In this document: in pieces, positions 1 through 8,253 of the stretch
Numbering within the stretch: position 1 is the stretch's first letter
Layout: each line of letters starts with the position of its first letter
Source of the DNA: a virus
Reading direction: 5' to 3' (one strand)
IMG/VR virus record: IMGVR_UViG_3300042294_002487
Location: 1-37,174 of that record
DNA: 37,174 nucleotides
Position numbers and translations under genes: made by a program
Notes under the pieces: model-generated
Database searches by the model: none
The model's input: the letters and a program-made list of their open reading frames with translations, nothing else
Told to the model about the DNA's origin: nothing

Positions 1-1682
1 TTTTTATTTGCTTTTAATCCATCAATCCACCCCCATAAAACAGCATTTAATTTAGTTTTACCAGCACTTTCTTTAGCTGATTGTGGTGCTAGTTCTTCTT
101 TTTCTTTAGCTGCTTCTACGGCACGTTCAAGTTCTCTAAACTTTTTTTCTGCTGCTTCTTTTTCTTGATCTAATTTATTTCTATTAGTTTCTAATTCAGC
201 ATCCTTTTTTTCTTGTTGGGCTTGTTGTTCTACAACTTTAACATATTGAGTAGCAATAATTATCATTTGATTATATATAGTTGCTGCTGATGGTGTTAAA
301 TTAAGATATTCTACGTTTTCATTATTAGTAGATTCATTATTAATAACTGTTTTATATGGTAACTCACCTTCACTAAAAACATCAAGTTGTATTCCATCAA
401 CCGTTCGAGGTGTGTTAAAAAACTTATTAGGATCTTCTTCAGCAAGAGTTTTATCAATATAAACTTGAAATGTTTTCTTTAATTTTGCAAGTTGAGATTG
501 GTCTTGAGGAATAGAATCAAAAAATACTAAACGTGTTGTATTAACATTATCTACTAAATCATCATATTGTTTTTGTAATGCCTCTTGTTTTGCGGCTATT
601 GATTCTGATTCTTTAGCTGAGTTATCTGTTTTAGAATTTAATTCTTTGTCTTTGGCTTCAAAAGCTGCTTCTGATGCTCTTTGTTGAGCGGCAATTGATC
701 TTCCTCTAGAAGCAATATCTTGACTAGGAGATGAAGGAGCACCAGGAATAGAGATTGCTTGATTTATTTTTAAAGATTCAATAACATCCCCCATACCAAT
801 TAAGTTTAAGGTAATATCATAAGAACCATCACTATTAAATTTCCAACTAAAGTTTGTTAACTTACCAAGCATAGCATCGTAATTATATGCTGATTTTTCT
901 CTTTCATCTTTAATGGATTGAATTATTTTATTTTGTTTAGATTCTTGAGTGTATGTTTTTTGATTAGGATAGTCAAAAAATAAATTAAAAGGATCAGTAA
1001 AATAATTTGTTCGATTTTGAAGATTTCCGTTGTTATCTATATAAACTACATGACCCCACTCTAGTAACATCGTATAACCAATTCTAAAATATAATAAATC
1101 AAATACTTGAAGTTGTTCAATTGTAAATACTTTAGTATTTACTGTTACTTTTTGTAATGCTCCTCTATTATAATAAGAAACATCAGCTCCTATAATACCA
1201 GGCATTGGTCTATAACCTTGAGATTTTATTCCACCCCAACCATAAGCGGCTGTAAATATAGAATTAGGATTAGTATCACCATATAAACCTTGTGGAAAAT
1301 AAGGAGATGGAATCCCATTAAGTTCATTTATACCATTTACACCAGCAAATAAAATAGAGGACTTAGCCAATTTGTCTCCTGTTAAAGATTGAGGTAAATC
1401 TCTTTCTTTTAAAATATCTTCGGCATATAATGTATCAATGTTTCCTGGATTTTGTAATGCGTATTGACGTGCTTCATTAAGACTTGTAAACTTATTTCCA
1501 TTAACCGAATATTCATTTTCTATATTTACAGAAGAGGCTAATCTTAAAAAAGCAGTTTTATTATTCTGCCATATAATATGTTTATCTTGTTTAGGATTTT
1601 CTCCTAAAAACTCTTGTCTTTTATTAATTTGTTTTGTAACCTCTGGTAGAAAAGGAGTACCTGTAATATTACCTTTTGCCAT
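1..1682 (-). CDS. Baseplate/tail structural protein, 3' end cut by window edge
   Basis: An open frame runs without a stop from an ATG at 1682 to the left edge, giving at least 560 residues (it starts MAKGNITGTPF); the C-terminus lies outside the window. I do not recognise a named family. The first 300 or so residues look globular and beta-rich, with Gly/Tyr/Asn-rich segments such as YGWGGIKSQGYRPMPGI and a hydrophobic, Tyr-rich stretch around LLYFRIGYTMLLEWGH. After about residue 340 the chain becomes rich in Ala, Glu, Lys and Gln and probably forms a long coiled coil, broken by a short globular section. It is the last gene of a run made up of tape measure, 67-residue protein, 435-residue protein and gp53-like LysM protein, starting four bases after the LysM gene ends. 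Position argues for a baseplate component; the specific role is unknown. Confidence 0.75.
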   Translation of the reverse strand, partial: MAKGNITGTPFLPEVTKQINKRQEFLGENPKQDKHIIWQNNKTAFLRLASSVNIENEYSVNGNKFTSLNEARQYALQNPGNIDTLYAEDILKERDLPQSLTGDKLAKSSILFAGVNGINELNGIPSPYFPQGLYGDTNPNSIFTAAYGWGGIKSQGYRPMPGIIGADVSYYNRGALQKVTVNTKVFTIEQLQVFDLLYFRIGYTMLLEWGHVVYIDNNGNLQNRTNYFTDPFNLFFDYPNQKTYTQESKQNKIIQSIKDEREKSAYNYDAMLGKLTNFSWKFNSDGSYDITLNLIGMGDVIESLKINQAISIPGAPSSPSQDIASRGRSIAAQQRASEAAFEAKDKELNSKTDNSAKESESIAAKQEALQKQYDDLVDNVNTTRLVFFDSIPQDQSQLAKLKKTFQVYIDKTLAEEDPNKFFNTPRTVDGIQLDVFSEGELPYKTVINNESTNNENVEYLNLTPSAATIYNQMIIIATQYVKVVEQQAQQEKKDAELETNRNKLDQEKEAAEKKFRELERAVEAAKEKEELAPQSAKESAGKTKLNAVLWGWIDGLKANK

Positions 1683-1685
1683 AAT

Positions 1686-2012
1686 TTATTTGTTATTTAA
1701 GGTAGAATATGAATTTAATATTGCTGATAAATTTACTGGGATTCTAATTTCTGTACCTTCTGCTATAAATAATGAACCTAAGTTTATTTTATCTGGATTG
1801 GCACAAGATATAATCCAGTATAAACTAGAGTCACCATAAAATTGTTGAGCTAATAAATCTAATCTGTCACCATCAGTTGTTATAGCATATATATCTGTTG
1901 TTTCTAATGGTATTTCAGGATATTTTGTTGTAGTATAATATGGGAAAGTTGCAGTTCCTATTATATCAATAGAACCGGTGATTTGAGTATTTATGTACCT
2001 ATTAGTAGCCAT
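1686..2012 (-). CDS. gp53-like baseplate wedge protein with LysM-like domain
   Basis: 108 residues. The central part, with GDRLDLLAQQFYGDSSLYWI at about residues 47-66 followed by ANPDKIN and a terminal IRIPVN strand, matches the LysM-like fold shared by T4 gp53 and the P2 gpX type of tail proteins: a D-x-L-x-x-(I/L)-A-x-x-(F/H)-Y-G core, a Trp, then a short strand ending the domain. Gp53-type proteins are baseplate wedge components that help join wedges around the hub. The gene begins one base before the end of the 435-residue gene upstream and is followed after three bases by the partial left-edge gene, so all three are probably co-transcribed. The fold assignment is fairly secure; the exact T4 equivalence is inference. 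Confidence 0.7.
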   Translation of the reverse strand: MATNRYINTQITGSIDIIGTATFPYYTTTKYPEIPLETTDIYAITTDGDRLDLLAQQFYGDSSLYWIISCANPDKINLGSLFIAEGTEIRIPVNLSAILNSYSTLNNK

Positions 2013-2013
2013 A

Positions 2014-3321
2014 TTATTGTGTTCCTAAACTGCGATATCCATATCCACCTGTAGTTTGTGGTTGTAATGGATTTTTACCAAAATTAATAAACGGTGCATC
2101 AACATACGTACCATTTCCTGTAGTAACAAATTCAGGGTTAACTGTTTTTGGAATAAAGTCATGAATAGGAGTAAATGAAAATCCACTAACTTCAATCATT
2201 TTAGGCATTATCCACCCACCAGTATCTGTTGCATTAAAATCAGCTGAACCTGAACGTGTTAAAACACCATCTGAGTTTCTTGCTATATCCCAACCTGCCT
2301 CATCATTTTGTGTGTATGTTATGCCTTGTATAATACCAGGAACATTTATTAAATAATCTCCAAGTGTTATTCTAACCAAATTGCCTCTCATAAATCCTTG
2401 ATTAGCACCACCTGTAGTAACATAATCTGGAGCCATTAGGGATGCTAAATAATTTAATTTACTATAAACAGATTGTTGTTCGTATTTTGATAAAACAGGG
2501 ACAATAAATTTAAAACTAATATCTCGTGAAAAACCATTATAATAATAAAAATTTTCACCTCTACCCATGTATTTATGAGAACCCCATTCTGCTTTAAAAT
2601 TATCTGTTAATCCACTTACAAAAGATCTAAAATGAATATGAACATTTTTTGTTGAATCTCCATCATTACTTATTTTTGTAATATAGAAAGGAACAGTATC
2701 TTGTAATACAGCATTAGCTCCTCCTTCTATATTTAAAGGATTAGAATCAGCAAATAAAGGTTGATAATTTATAGCATCTACTAAAACTTTAGGTGATGCT
2801 GTTTTTCTAACACTATTTTTCTGGTAGGTATTACCTTGGTTATATAAAGTTTCTCTAACTAATCTTTCACTTGGTTTTTTACCAAGCTTATAATTAGGAT
2901 TATAAATTACATTTGGAAAATGTTCGTTAGCAGCACTTCCTATTACGTTTTGTAATAACGAAGCTGGATTATATAGTGTTGGCCAGTTTTTATTATCTGG
3001 GCCATATAATTGGATATTTTGAGCTTGGTATAATCCTGTTTGTTTAGCTAAAAATGTTATACCTTGTTGGGTTTTTAAAAATTTAGCTATTCGTTCCGTA
3101 TCATAAACAATACGTTCAGGAATTAAAGAACCTCCTCTAATTAATTGGTCTACTCCCCCAGTTTGTCCTATTAAATCTTCTCTACCAAATTTTTCTACAG
3201 GTAAAGCATCACCATCAGGTGTTCTAAATTTAACAAAAGGTTGTCCACTAGATCCACCATCGAATCTATCCTTGCCGTATCTTAACGACTTAAGATCTGT
3301 GGTTTGTGAAAGTAAACCCAT
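2014..3321 (-). CDS. Baseplate hub / tube-initiator-like structural protein
   Basis: 435 residues, starting MGLLSQTTDLKSL. I recognise no named family with certainty. The middle portion (about residues 205-330) reads like a tail-tube-type domain: PFYITKI, then HIHFRSFVSGLTDNFKAEW, GRGENFYYYNGFSRDISFKF, LNYLASLMAPDY, and a strand ending GDYLINVPGIIQGITY. Such domains are found in tail tube proteins and in the baseplate proteins that start the tube (T4 gp48/gp54 type). In T4 the tube-initiator genes 48 and 54 directly follow the tape measure gene; here this gene follows it after only the 67-residue gene, which supports that reading. Start and stop abut both neighbours within a few bases, so it is translated from the same message. 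Confidence 0.6.
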   Translation of the reverse strand: MGLLSQTTDLKSLRYGKDRFDGGSSGQPFVKFRTPDGDALPVEKFGREDLIGQTGGVDQLIRGGSLIPERIVYDTERIAKFLKTQQGITFLAKQTGLYQAQNIQLYGPDNKNWPTLYNPASLLQNVIGSAANEHFPNVIYNPNYKLGKKPSERLVRETLYNQGNTYQKNSVRKTASPKVLVDAINYQPLFADSNPLNIEGGANAVLQDTVPFYITKISNDGDSTKNVHIHFRSFVSGLTDNFKAEWGSHKYMGRGENFYYYNGFSRDISFKFIVPVLSKYEQQSVYSKLNYLASLMAPDYVTTGGANQGFMRGNLVRITLGDYLINVPGIIQGITYTQNDEAGWDIARNSDGVLTRSGSADFNATDTGGWIMPKMIEVSGFSFTPIHDFIPKTVNPEFVTTGNGTYVDAPFINFGKNPLQPQTTGGYGYRSLGTQ

Positions 3322-3324
3322 TTA

Positions 3325-3528
3325 TTAAATTCGTCCACCTTGGTTTTCTGGGGCTGTATTTTTATAGGCTGTCTTTGGGGTTTTACCGTCTAAATCTAAA
3401 CTAGATTTGCTTAACAAATTAGTTAATCTGGTGTTAGTACGCTGATCTTGGTAGATAGCTTTAGGAGTTTTTCCATCTAAACTAGAGTAAGATGATCCTT
3501 GGTTTAATAATTTATCTATTAGTGCCAT
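3325..3528 (-). CDS. Small virion-region protein with duplicated DGKTPK motif
   Basis: 67 residues. The sequence holds two copies of one short unit, SSLDGKTPKAIYQD and LDLDGKTPKTAYKN, separated by about 20 residues rich in Thr, Asn and Ser. No signal peptide or membrane segment is visible. It lies between the tape measure gene and the 435-residue baseplate-like gene; its stop is three bases from the next start. The ATATTTATA element sits 13 bases upstream of its ATG. The conserved duplicated motif and the tight spacing argue that it is a real gene. Function unknown; a small structural or assembly protein is the simplest guess. Confidence 0.6.
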   Translation of the reverse strand: MALIDKLLNQGSSYSSLDGKTPKAIYQDQRTNTRLTNLLSKSSLDLDGKTPKTAYKNTAPENQGGRI

Positions 3529-3541
3529 AATTGTATTTTAT

Positions 3542-3551
3542 TATAAATATT
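3542..3551 (-). promoter_or_regulatory. ATATTTATA element upstream of the 67-residue gene
   Basis: Minus-strand AATATTTATA lies 13 bases before the ATG of the 67-residue gene, in the short gap after the tape measure stop. It is one of about nine near-identical elements, all in gaps before starts. Candidate phage promoter or transcript-start element; function inferred from position only. Confidence 0.45.
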
Positions 3552-3556
3552 ATGAA

Positions 3557-6500
3557 TTATTGAGTTTTGTAACTTGCTAATGCTAAAGTTGAACCTACTT
3601 TATTACCATCGATGAATACACCACCTTCTTTAGAAAGAATAGCTTGTAATACATTTTTTATAGCTTGCATTTCAGCTACTAAAGCTGAATTATCATTAGA
3701 TGAAGTTGTTGATGCTGATGATTTACGTTTTCCAAATAAATCAGTTCCTGCAATTACTGTATCTTTATCATTAAGACGAATAGCACCTTCAGGTCCAAAC
3801 AAAGTACGTTTACCATAACCTCCTTCAGACATTACGTCATCACCTGGTTGGGATTTAAATTTATTATAAAGCATCATACCACCAGCAATTGCAGAAGCAA
3901 TAGCGGCTGCTGCTAAAACAGGTCCTACAAATGGAATACCAGCTACTGCTTTACCCGCAGTAACAGCCATTGAAAAAATTCTTCCCATTAAATCTTTTAA
4001 AACACCTAAAATTCCTTTTTGTTGAAGAGCATTAAGACCTTTTTGTATGCCCATACCTATTCTTTTAATTGCATTTCCTGCCATAGTTACCATATTTGAT
4101 AATTTTTGAGTAGCTACATTTTTGAACAATAATTTTTTAGTTCCGTCTAATAGTTTATTACCAAATTTTTTAATTGCATTTCCTGCCTTTTCTAATGTGT
4201 TACTTTTTCTTTGTAACATAACATTAGCTATACGCTGTCCTCTTTCTCCAATCAACAGTTTAATAGTTCCACCAATTAATTTTTGGGCACCTTTCATTAA
4301 GGTTTGGCCTATTTTTTGAAGAGCATTCCCAGTAGTTAATTCTTTATTAAATAACTTCATTACTTTAACAGCAGCATATAATCCAAGAACTAATCCACCT
4401 ATTAAAGCTTTTGTTTTATCTATTTGTTGGTTACCTCCTTGAAATAATTTGAAAAAATTACTAACAGAACTTACTAAAAATAAAACTACTTTACCTACAC
4501 CTTTAAATATATTTAATAAAATAGGACCAACAACTGTAGCTATATTTTTTAAACCGGTAAAAAATTCCTTTAAAGGTTCTTTCATGTCATTAAGTGTTTG
4601 TTTTATTGATGCAAAGAAACCTTTAATTTTTTCTACTGGTTTAGCCATGTTTATCATACCATCAGCCCCCTTTTCAAGTTTTCCAAATAAAGGTTCTACA
4701 ATTTTAAAAATTTCATCAAATACTGTTTCTAATATAGGACCAAAAATCATAGCCATTTTATGCATAAATTCATTCATTTTTTCCATATTGGCTGCTGATT
4801 TAGCTTTCATTGCTGCTTCTTTTTCTTCACGTGCATTTATTTTTTCTTGTAAAGAAACCATAGAAGCCATAGCTGCTACTCCTTGTTTTTGAGTATCTAA
4901 TAATTGTTGGTTTTCTGATTTGTTTGCTTTAGAACCTGCTAATACATTAGCTAATTCATCCGAAGTCATACCTATTGCTTTAGCTGCTGCTTCTTGTTGA
5001 ATTACGTTCATTTTTTGGAACTCAGCTACTGAACCATAGTTTTTAGCTATTTCTTCCATTAATGTATCAGCATCATGGTTTAAAGCTGCTTCTCTTGCTT
5101 TTTCAAGATTTAAATCTTTACCAGTAAGTAATTCAGCTTCCATTTCTGCGGCTATTGAATCTTCAATATTCAATAAACTTTGAGATATACCTTTTACTTT
5201 TTCTAATTCAAAACCTAATGATTTAGCTTTAACAAAAGATTTAGTTAAAGCTTCTGCTGAACCTCCAAAGTTTAACTTCATTTCATTAGATAACTTTGAA
5301 ACACCTATCATAACTTCTTTTTGACTTATATTTACTTTGTAAGCCATTATAGATGATTTTGCTGAATCGGCCATTTTATTAGCCATTACACCAGCATCTT
5401 GTCCAGTTAATTTAGCCATTCTATGCATTTCATTTAATGTATCTGCACTCATTCCTGCAAATACATTTAATTTCATGAATGTTTTTAATGTACCATCACT
5501 AACTTTTTCTACACCACTCATAGCACCATATATAGCTGATGCTGATCCCATAGCCATATCTGTAGTCATACCCATAGCACCACCAATAGCTCTAGCAGAT
5601 GCTGCTACTCCATTAGCTTTTTCTTGAGATATACCTAAACTACGAGATAAATCAACTGATTGTTGACTTACTTTCTTTAAATATTCTAATCCTTCAGCAG
5701 CATTTTCTTTGAATTTTCTCATACCTGAGGATATTAAAGATATAGCTCCTGTTAATAAAGCTATAGGACCTAAAGCTGATTTTAAAGCTACACCAAAAGA
5801 TGCGACTGCTACTTTCATTTTTCCAAAAAATCCTAATGATTTTTTTCCACCATCAGTTAAAGCATAAGTCATTTCTTCTGCTTTCTTTTTGGCATCTTCT
5901 AATCCTATTTTTTTAGCTAAATTTCCAAAACCTAATTTATTTAAAGCATTAGTTGTTCCCCCAATAAGTGAAGTAAATAAACTTTGAGATTTTGCTAAAT
6001 TATCTTGTCGTCGAGCTTGTTCAGATAAATACTCATTATTTTTTTCTAATAATTCATTTGTATCTTCTAAAAACATAACTTGTTGAGCTTCAGGAGTTAG
6101 AATTTCTTTAGCTATATTAAGTTGTTCTTGTTTTTTTACAATGGTTTGTTGGGCTTGTTGATATGCTTCTTCATCTATTTTTTTACCCAATCTTTTATCG
6201 CTTTCCATTTTAGCTATTTTGCTTTGGGCTTTAGCTAAACTTTCTTCTTTTATATTGAGCATTTTAAGCTCATCCTTTAATGATTGCCCTCCTTGATTAT
6301 TTAATGCTTGGATTTGTCTTTTTATATCTGTTTGAGCTTTTTCATTTTTCTGTATATCTTTAGCAACATCATTTAAAGATTTATATTCAGAAGAAAGAGA
6401 TTTAGTTAAAGAAAGTGCTTGTTTTGTAAGATCTAAGGATTGTTTATCTAATGTACCTTTTTCCTTAAAAATTTTAAGAACAAAAGACATTTCATCTGTT

Positions 6501-6586
6501 AACTTTGCTGATAAATTAATAGATTCAGCTAATGCTTCATTAGATTCTTCAAGATTCTTTTTTCTTATTTCTTCTGGTGTTGCCAT
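3557..6586 (-). CDS. Tape measure protein
   Basis: 1009 residues from the ATG at 6586 (MATPEEIRKKNLEESN). The frame is also open upstream to a TTG at 6601, but the ATG start is preferred because the TTG would sit inside the upstream regulatory element. The first 240 residues are heptad-like and charged (coiled coil). Then come three hydrophobic, Gly/Ala-rich segments: near residue 265-290 (VALKSALGPIALLTGA), near 690-720, and near 880-910 (GIPFVGPVLAAAAIASAI). The long Ala/Met/Lys-rich middle and short C-terminal coiled coil are typical of tail-length rulers, which are the scaffold for tube polymerisation and are ejected with DNA. At about 0.15 nm per helical residue it predicts a tail near 150 nm. 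It follows the gp26-family/chaperone-like pair, the usual position. Confidence 0.88.
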   Translation of the reverse strand: MATPEEIRKKNLEESNEALAESINLSAKLTDEMSFVLKIFKEKGTLDKQSLDLTKQALSLTKSLSSEYKSLNDVAKDIQKNEKAQTDIKRQIQALNNQGGQSLKDELKMLNIKEESLAKAQSKIAKMESDKRLGKKIDEEAYQQAQQTIVKKQEQLNIAKEILTPEAQQVMFLEDTNELLEKNNEYLSEQARRQDNLAKSQSLFTSLIGGTTNALNKLGFGNLAKKIGLEDAKKKAEEMTYALTDGGKKSLGFFGKMKVAVASFGVALKSALGPIALLTGAISLISSGMRKFKENAAEGLEYLKKVSQQSVDLSRSLGISQEKANGVAASARAIGGAMGMTTDMAMGSASAIYGAMSGVEKVSDGTLKTFMKLNVFAGMSADTLNEMHRMAKLTGQDAGVMANKMADSAKSSIMAYKVNISQKEVMIGVSKLSNEMKLNFGGSAEALTKSFVKAKSLGFELEKVKGISQSLLNIEDSIAAEMEAELLTGKDLNLEKAREAALNHDADTLMEEIAKNYGSVAEFQKMNVIQQEAAAKAIGMTSDELANVLAGSKANKSENQQLLDTQKQGVAAMASMVSLQEKINAREEKEAAMKAKSAANMEKMNEFMHKMAMIFGPILETVFDEIFKIVEPLFGKLEKGADGMINMAKPVEKIKGFFASIKQTLNDMKEPLKEFFTGLKNIATVVGPILLNIFKGVGKVVLFLVSSVSNFFKLFQGGNQQIDKTKALIGGLVLGLYAAVKVMKLFNKELTTGNALQKIGQTLMKGAQKLIGGTIKLLIGERGQRIANVMLQRKSNTLEKAGNAIKKFGNKLLDGTKKLLFKNVATQKLSNMVTMAGNAIKRIGMGIQKGLNALQQKGILGVLKDLMGRIFSMAVTAGKAVAGIPFVGPVLAAAAIASAIAGGMMLYNKFKSQPGDDVMSEGGYGKRTLFGPEGAIRLNDKDTVIAGTDLFGKRKSSASTTSSNDNSALVAEMQAIKNVLQAILSKEGGVFIDGNKVGSTLALASYKTQ

Positions 6587-6602
6587 AAAAAGGAGTTTCA
6601 AT

Positions 6603-6612
6603 TATAAATATT
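6603..6612 (-). promoter_or_regulatory. ATATTTATA element upstream of the tape measure gene
   Basis: Minus-strand AATATTTATA, 16 bases before the tape measure ATG. It is flanked by a short inverted repeat (TTCAAT before, ATTGAA after), so the element could sit in the loop of a small hairpin. Same family as the other ATATTTATA elements in the window. Confidence 0.45.
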
Positions 6613-6615
6613 GAA

Positions 6616-6637
6616 GGGCATCATTTTTTTGATGCCC
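6616..6637 (-). terminator. Hairpin overlapping the stop codon before the tape measure gene
   Basis: Minus-strand stem GGGCATCA / TGATGCCC, eight perfect base pairs around a six-A loop, overlapping the TGA stop of the upstream frame. It is not followed by a T run, only by TTCAATATTTATAA, so it is at best a weak terminator. It could instead act as a processing or attenuation hairpin separating the chaperone-like genes from the tape measure gene. Confidence 0.4.
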
Positions 6638-6872
6638 CTACATAATGGGATGGTAATGTTACTTTTGCTTGGTCTGGGTTAGAAAAATCTATTCTATTCG
6701 ATGTTGAATCTTGATTGGCTTCATCGTTTGCTTTATTTTCTCGTTCAATAGAATCAGCTATAAGATTATAAGTAACTTTTCTTAACCATACAGGCATGTT
6801 ATAAACTGTTTCGTAGTCATAACCGCCTCTTCCATAAAATACTATTTCATGTATCTGTTTAAATAGATACAT
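6621..6872 (-). CDS. Small tail-assembly protein, candidate frameshift extension of the gp26-family gene
   Basis: 83 residues from an ATG at 6872 (MYLFKQIHEIVFYGRGGYDY), eight bases beyond the stop of the gp26-family gene. The frame is also open further upstream (to 6971), overlapping that gene by about 90 bases. The protein has a short aromatic N-terminal helix, the phrase PVWLRKVTYNLIADSIERE, then an Asn/Asp/Ser-rich tail. It lies immediately before the tape measure gene, where other tailed phages encode a G/GT-type tail-assembly chaperone pair made by ribosomal frameshift. A T7 run at 6894-6900 lies in the overlap, and a +1 or -2 shift there would fuse the two frames. Whether it is made alone, as a fusion, or both cannot be told from sequence. 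I know no close family. Confidence 0.6.
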   Translation of the reverse strand: MYLFKQIHEIVFYGRGGYDYETVYNMPVWLRKVTYNLIADSIERENKANDEANQDSTSNRIDFSNPDQAKVTLPSHYVGASKK

Positions 6873-6879
6873 TCTATAC

Positions 6880-7620
6880 TCAAGCGTCAGGCCAAAAAAA
6901 CTGAACCTGTAGAGGTATGGAAACCTCCTCTTCTCCATTGTCGGTAACGTGATTAAACACCATTTTAACATCTGGATTGATAGTTTTTAAATGAGCTCTA
7001 AATGATGCTGAGTCACGTGCTAAGAAATAATTATCTACAAAATCACGAATTACTTTTTTATTATCATCACCTTCTACAGATAAAATTTGGTGTTTTAAAC
7101 GAGTAGATAAATCAGGTGAGCCATTTTTGTTTAATTTTTTAAGACCTTTTACTTCATCTTCAATAGCTTTTTCATCTCTGCCACTTAAAAGTTTAAAAGT
7201 AATTTTAGTACCTGAATGAGGTAAGGTATAATTAAATGAATTTACTCCTTTTTCAATTGTACTTTCGTCTAATTCTACTGTTGCTAATTCTGATAGGTCA
7301 ACTGTAATTTCTTCACCTTCATATGTAAAAGAATAATCTTTACCATAACCTAATACACGAGCGGCAATCATTATAGCATTTTTATCACCAATTAGTAAAT
7401 CATCAAAATCAAATTTTGTAACGATTAACGATTGTAATAATTTATCAATTACAATACCTTGTTTGATGTAATTTTGGTTTGTTAAAATATCTTCTTCTCG
7501 AGCGGTCATATATTTCATCTCAATTTTACCTTTAGATAAAGGATGACCTTCGGGATACAACAAACCTTTTGATGGTAAGTCTACCATTTCGGTAGGAAAC
7601 TTAAATTTATTTTCTGTCAT
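6880..7620 (-). CDS. gp26-family baseplate hub / tail-assembly protein
   Basis: 246 residues. The N-terminal half carries the hallmark of the T4 base plate protein family that includes gp26: FPTEMVDLPSKGLLYPEGHP (residues 8-27), then an E-(M)-(K)-Y-M-T-A-R-E-E-D-I-L segment, a helix around LLQSLIVTKFDFDDLLIGDK, and ARVLGYG near residue 90. T4 gp26 acts in baseplate hub assembly. The last codons run through TTT TTT TGG, then stop at TGA 6880-6882; the downstream frame overlaps here. The gene starts a new unit: a strong terminator and an ATATTTATA-like element separate it from the tail tube gene. Family membership is quite secure; whether it works as a hub subunit or as a tape-measure chaperone is open. 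Confidence 0.8.
   Translation of the reverse strand: MTENKFKFPTEMVDLPSKGLLYPEGHPLSKGKIEMKYMTAREEDILTNQNYIKQGIVIDKLLQSLIVTKFDFDDLLIGDKNAIMIAARVLGYGKDYSFTYEGEEITVDLSELATVELDESTIEKGVNSFNYTLPHSGTKITFKLLSGRDEKAIEDEVKGLKKLNKNGSPDLSTRLKHQILSVEGDDNKKVIRDFVDNYFLARDSASFRAHLKTINPDVKMVFNHVTDNGEEEVSIPLQVQFFWPDA
6894..6900 (-). other. T7 run, candidate ribosomal frameshift site
   Basis: Minus strand reads CAG TTT TTT TGG in the gp26-family frame. Seven consecutive T residues allow tRNA-Phe to re-pair after a +1 (or -2) slip and enter the downstream frame at GGC; a -1 slip instead meets a TGA four codons later. The site lies five codons before the upstream stop, just ahead of the tape measure gene. No downstream pseudoknot was sought. 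Confidence 0.4.
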
Positions 7621-7650
7621 AATCTATTTTTTAATAACTTTATTGTCATA

Positions 7651-7660
7651 TATAAATATA
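7651..7660 (-). promoter_or_regulatory. ATATTTATA element upstream of the gp26-family gene
   Basis: Minus-strand TATATTTATA, 30 bases before the ATG, within the near-palindrome CATATATTTATATATG. It lies directly downstream of the terminator that closes the tail tube unit, the expected place for a new promoter. Confidence 0.45.
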
Positions 7661-7696
7661 TGAAAAAAAAAGAAGCTCGCAAAAAATGCGAGCTTT
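7661..7696 (-). terminator. Rho-independent terminator after the tail tube gene
   Basis: Minus-strand stem AAGCTCGCA / TGCGAGCTT, nine perfect base pairs with a five-T loop, followed directly by C and nine T residues. This is a textbook intrinsic terminator on the gene strand, 24 bases beyond the tail tube stop. It ends the very highly expressed tube (and possibly sheath) message. Confidence 0.9.
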
Positions 7697-7719
7697 CTTT
7701 GATTTATTTTTATTTTTAA

Positions 7720-8208
7720 TTAGAAATTCAATACACAGTAATCCATAGCAAGAGTTAATGTTAAGCTAACAGCTTGGTTTTCAGAATCCCAGTCATAATC
7801 ACCGAAGTTACCACCTGTAATAAATGCACCTTTAATTACCCACTCAGAAACGATATCACCTACAGGACCTAATACGTCAATGGTTAAATCTTTTTTATAC
7901 ATATCAGAATAACCATCACGGCCTGTTACTGATTCGTGATGTAAACGAACCCATTCCATTACTGCTTGAGCGCCTGAAGGAGTGATTGGATCAAATAAAG
8001 TCATTGTTAAATTACTCCATTTGGTTTTACCTTTTACTTTAGTATAAACGTTTATATGGTTTAATACTACTTCACCTTGTTCGAACGTCACAGCCGATAT
8101 TTTTTTAATAATATACGACGGAATACCGTCTACATACATGATAAACCTGTTCTGCTGTTTAGGTTCGAAGGCTGTGAAAAATATTTCGTTTGGATTTAAA
8201 ATTGCCAT
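7720..8208 (-). CDS. gp19: Tail tube protein (gp19-like)
   Basis: 162 residues, the size of T4 gp19 (about 163). The sequence follows the tube pattern: an N-terminal NRFIMYVDGIPSYIIKKI strand pair, EVVLNHINVYTKVKGKTKW in the middle (the conserved region in which the chain crosses to the neighbouring subunit), DPITPSGAQAVMEWVRLHH helix, then GPVGDIVSEWVIKGAFITG and a final beta strand ending LTLAMDYCVLNF. Stacked hexamers of this protein form the inner tail tube through which DNA passes. It directly follows the sheath gene, the T4 18-19 order, and is followed by a strong terminator. Its own ATATTTATA element and an A-rich leader suggest separate strong expression, as expected for a protein needed in many copies per virion. 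Confidence 0.92.
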   Translation of the reverse strand: MAILNPNEIFFTAFEPKQQNRFIMYVDGIPSYIIKKISAVTFEQGEVVLNHINVYTKVKGKTKWSNLTMTLFDPITPSGAQAVMEWVRLHHESVTGRDGYSDMYKKDLTIDVLGPVGDIVSEWVIKGAFITGGNFGDYDWDSENQAVSLTLTLAMDYCVLNF

Positions 8209-8229
8209 TTTTTATTTATTTTATTTTGT

Positions 8230-8239
8230 TATAAATATT
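8230..8239 (-). promoter_or_regulatory. ATATTTATA element upstream of the tail tube gene
   Basis: Minus-strand AATATTTATA, 21 bases before the tube ATG, followed by an A-rich leader (ACAAAATAAAATAAATAAA). The element and leader closely resemble those before the sheath gene. Confidence 0.5.
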
Positions 8240-8253
8240 CCGTTTTTAAAAAA

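Noticed and set aside
3612-4892. Plus-strand frames inside the tape measure gene
   Set aside because: They lie opposite a long well-supported gene, have no recognisable protein features and no start context.
6873-6971. Upstream ATG for the small protein before the tape measure gene
   Set aside because: That start would lie well inside the gp26-family gene in another frame and yields an unlikely N-terminus; the ATG at 6872 or entry by frameshift fits better.
8230-8239. T4 late promoter box TATAAATA on the plus strand
   Set aside because: The box reads TATAAATA only on the plus strand, facing away from every gene, so a direct T4-type late promoter is not supported; the gene-strand reading was kept as a separate candidate element.
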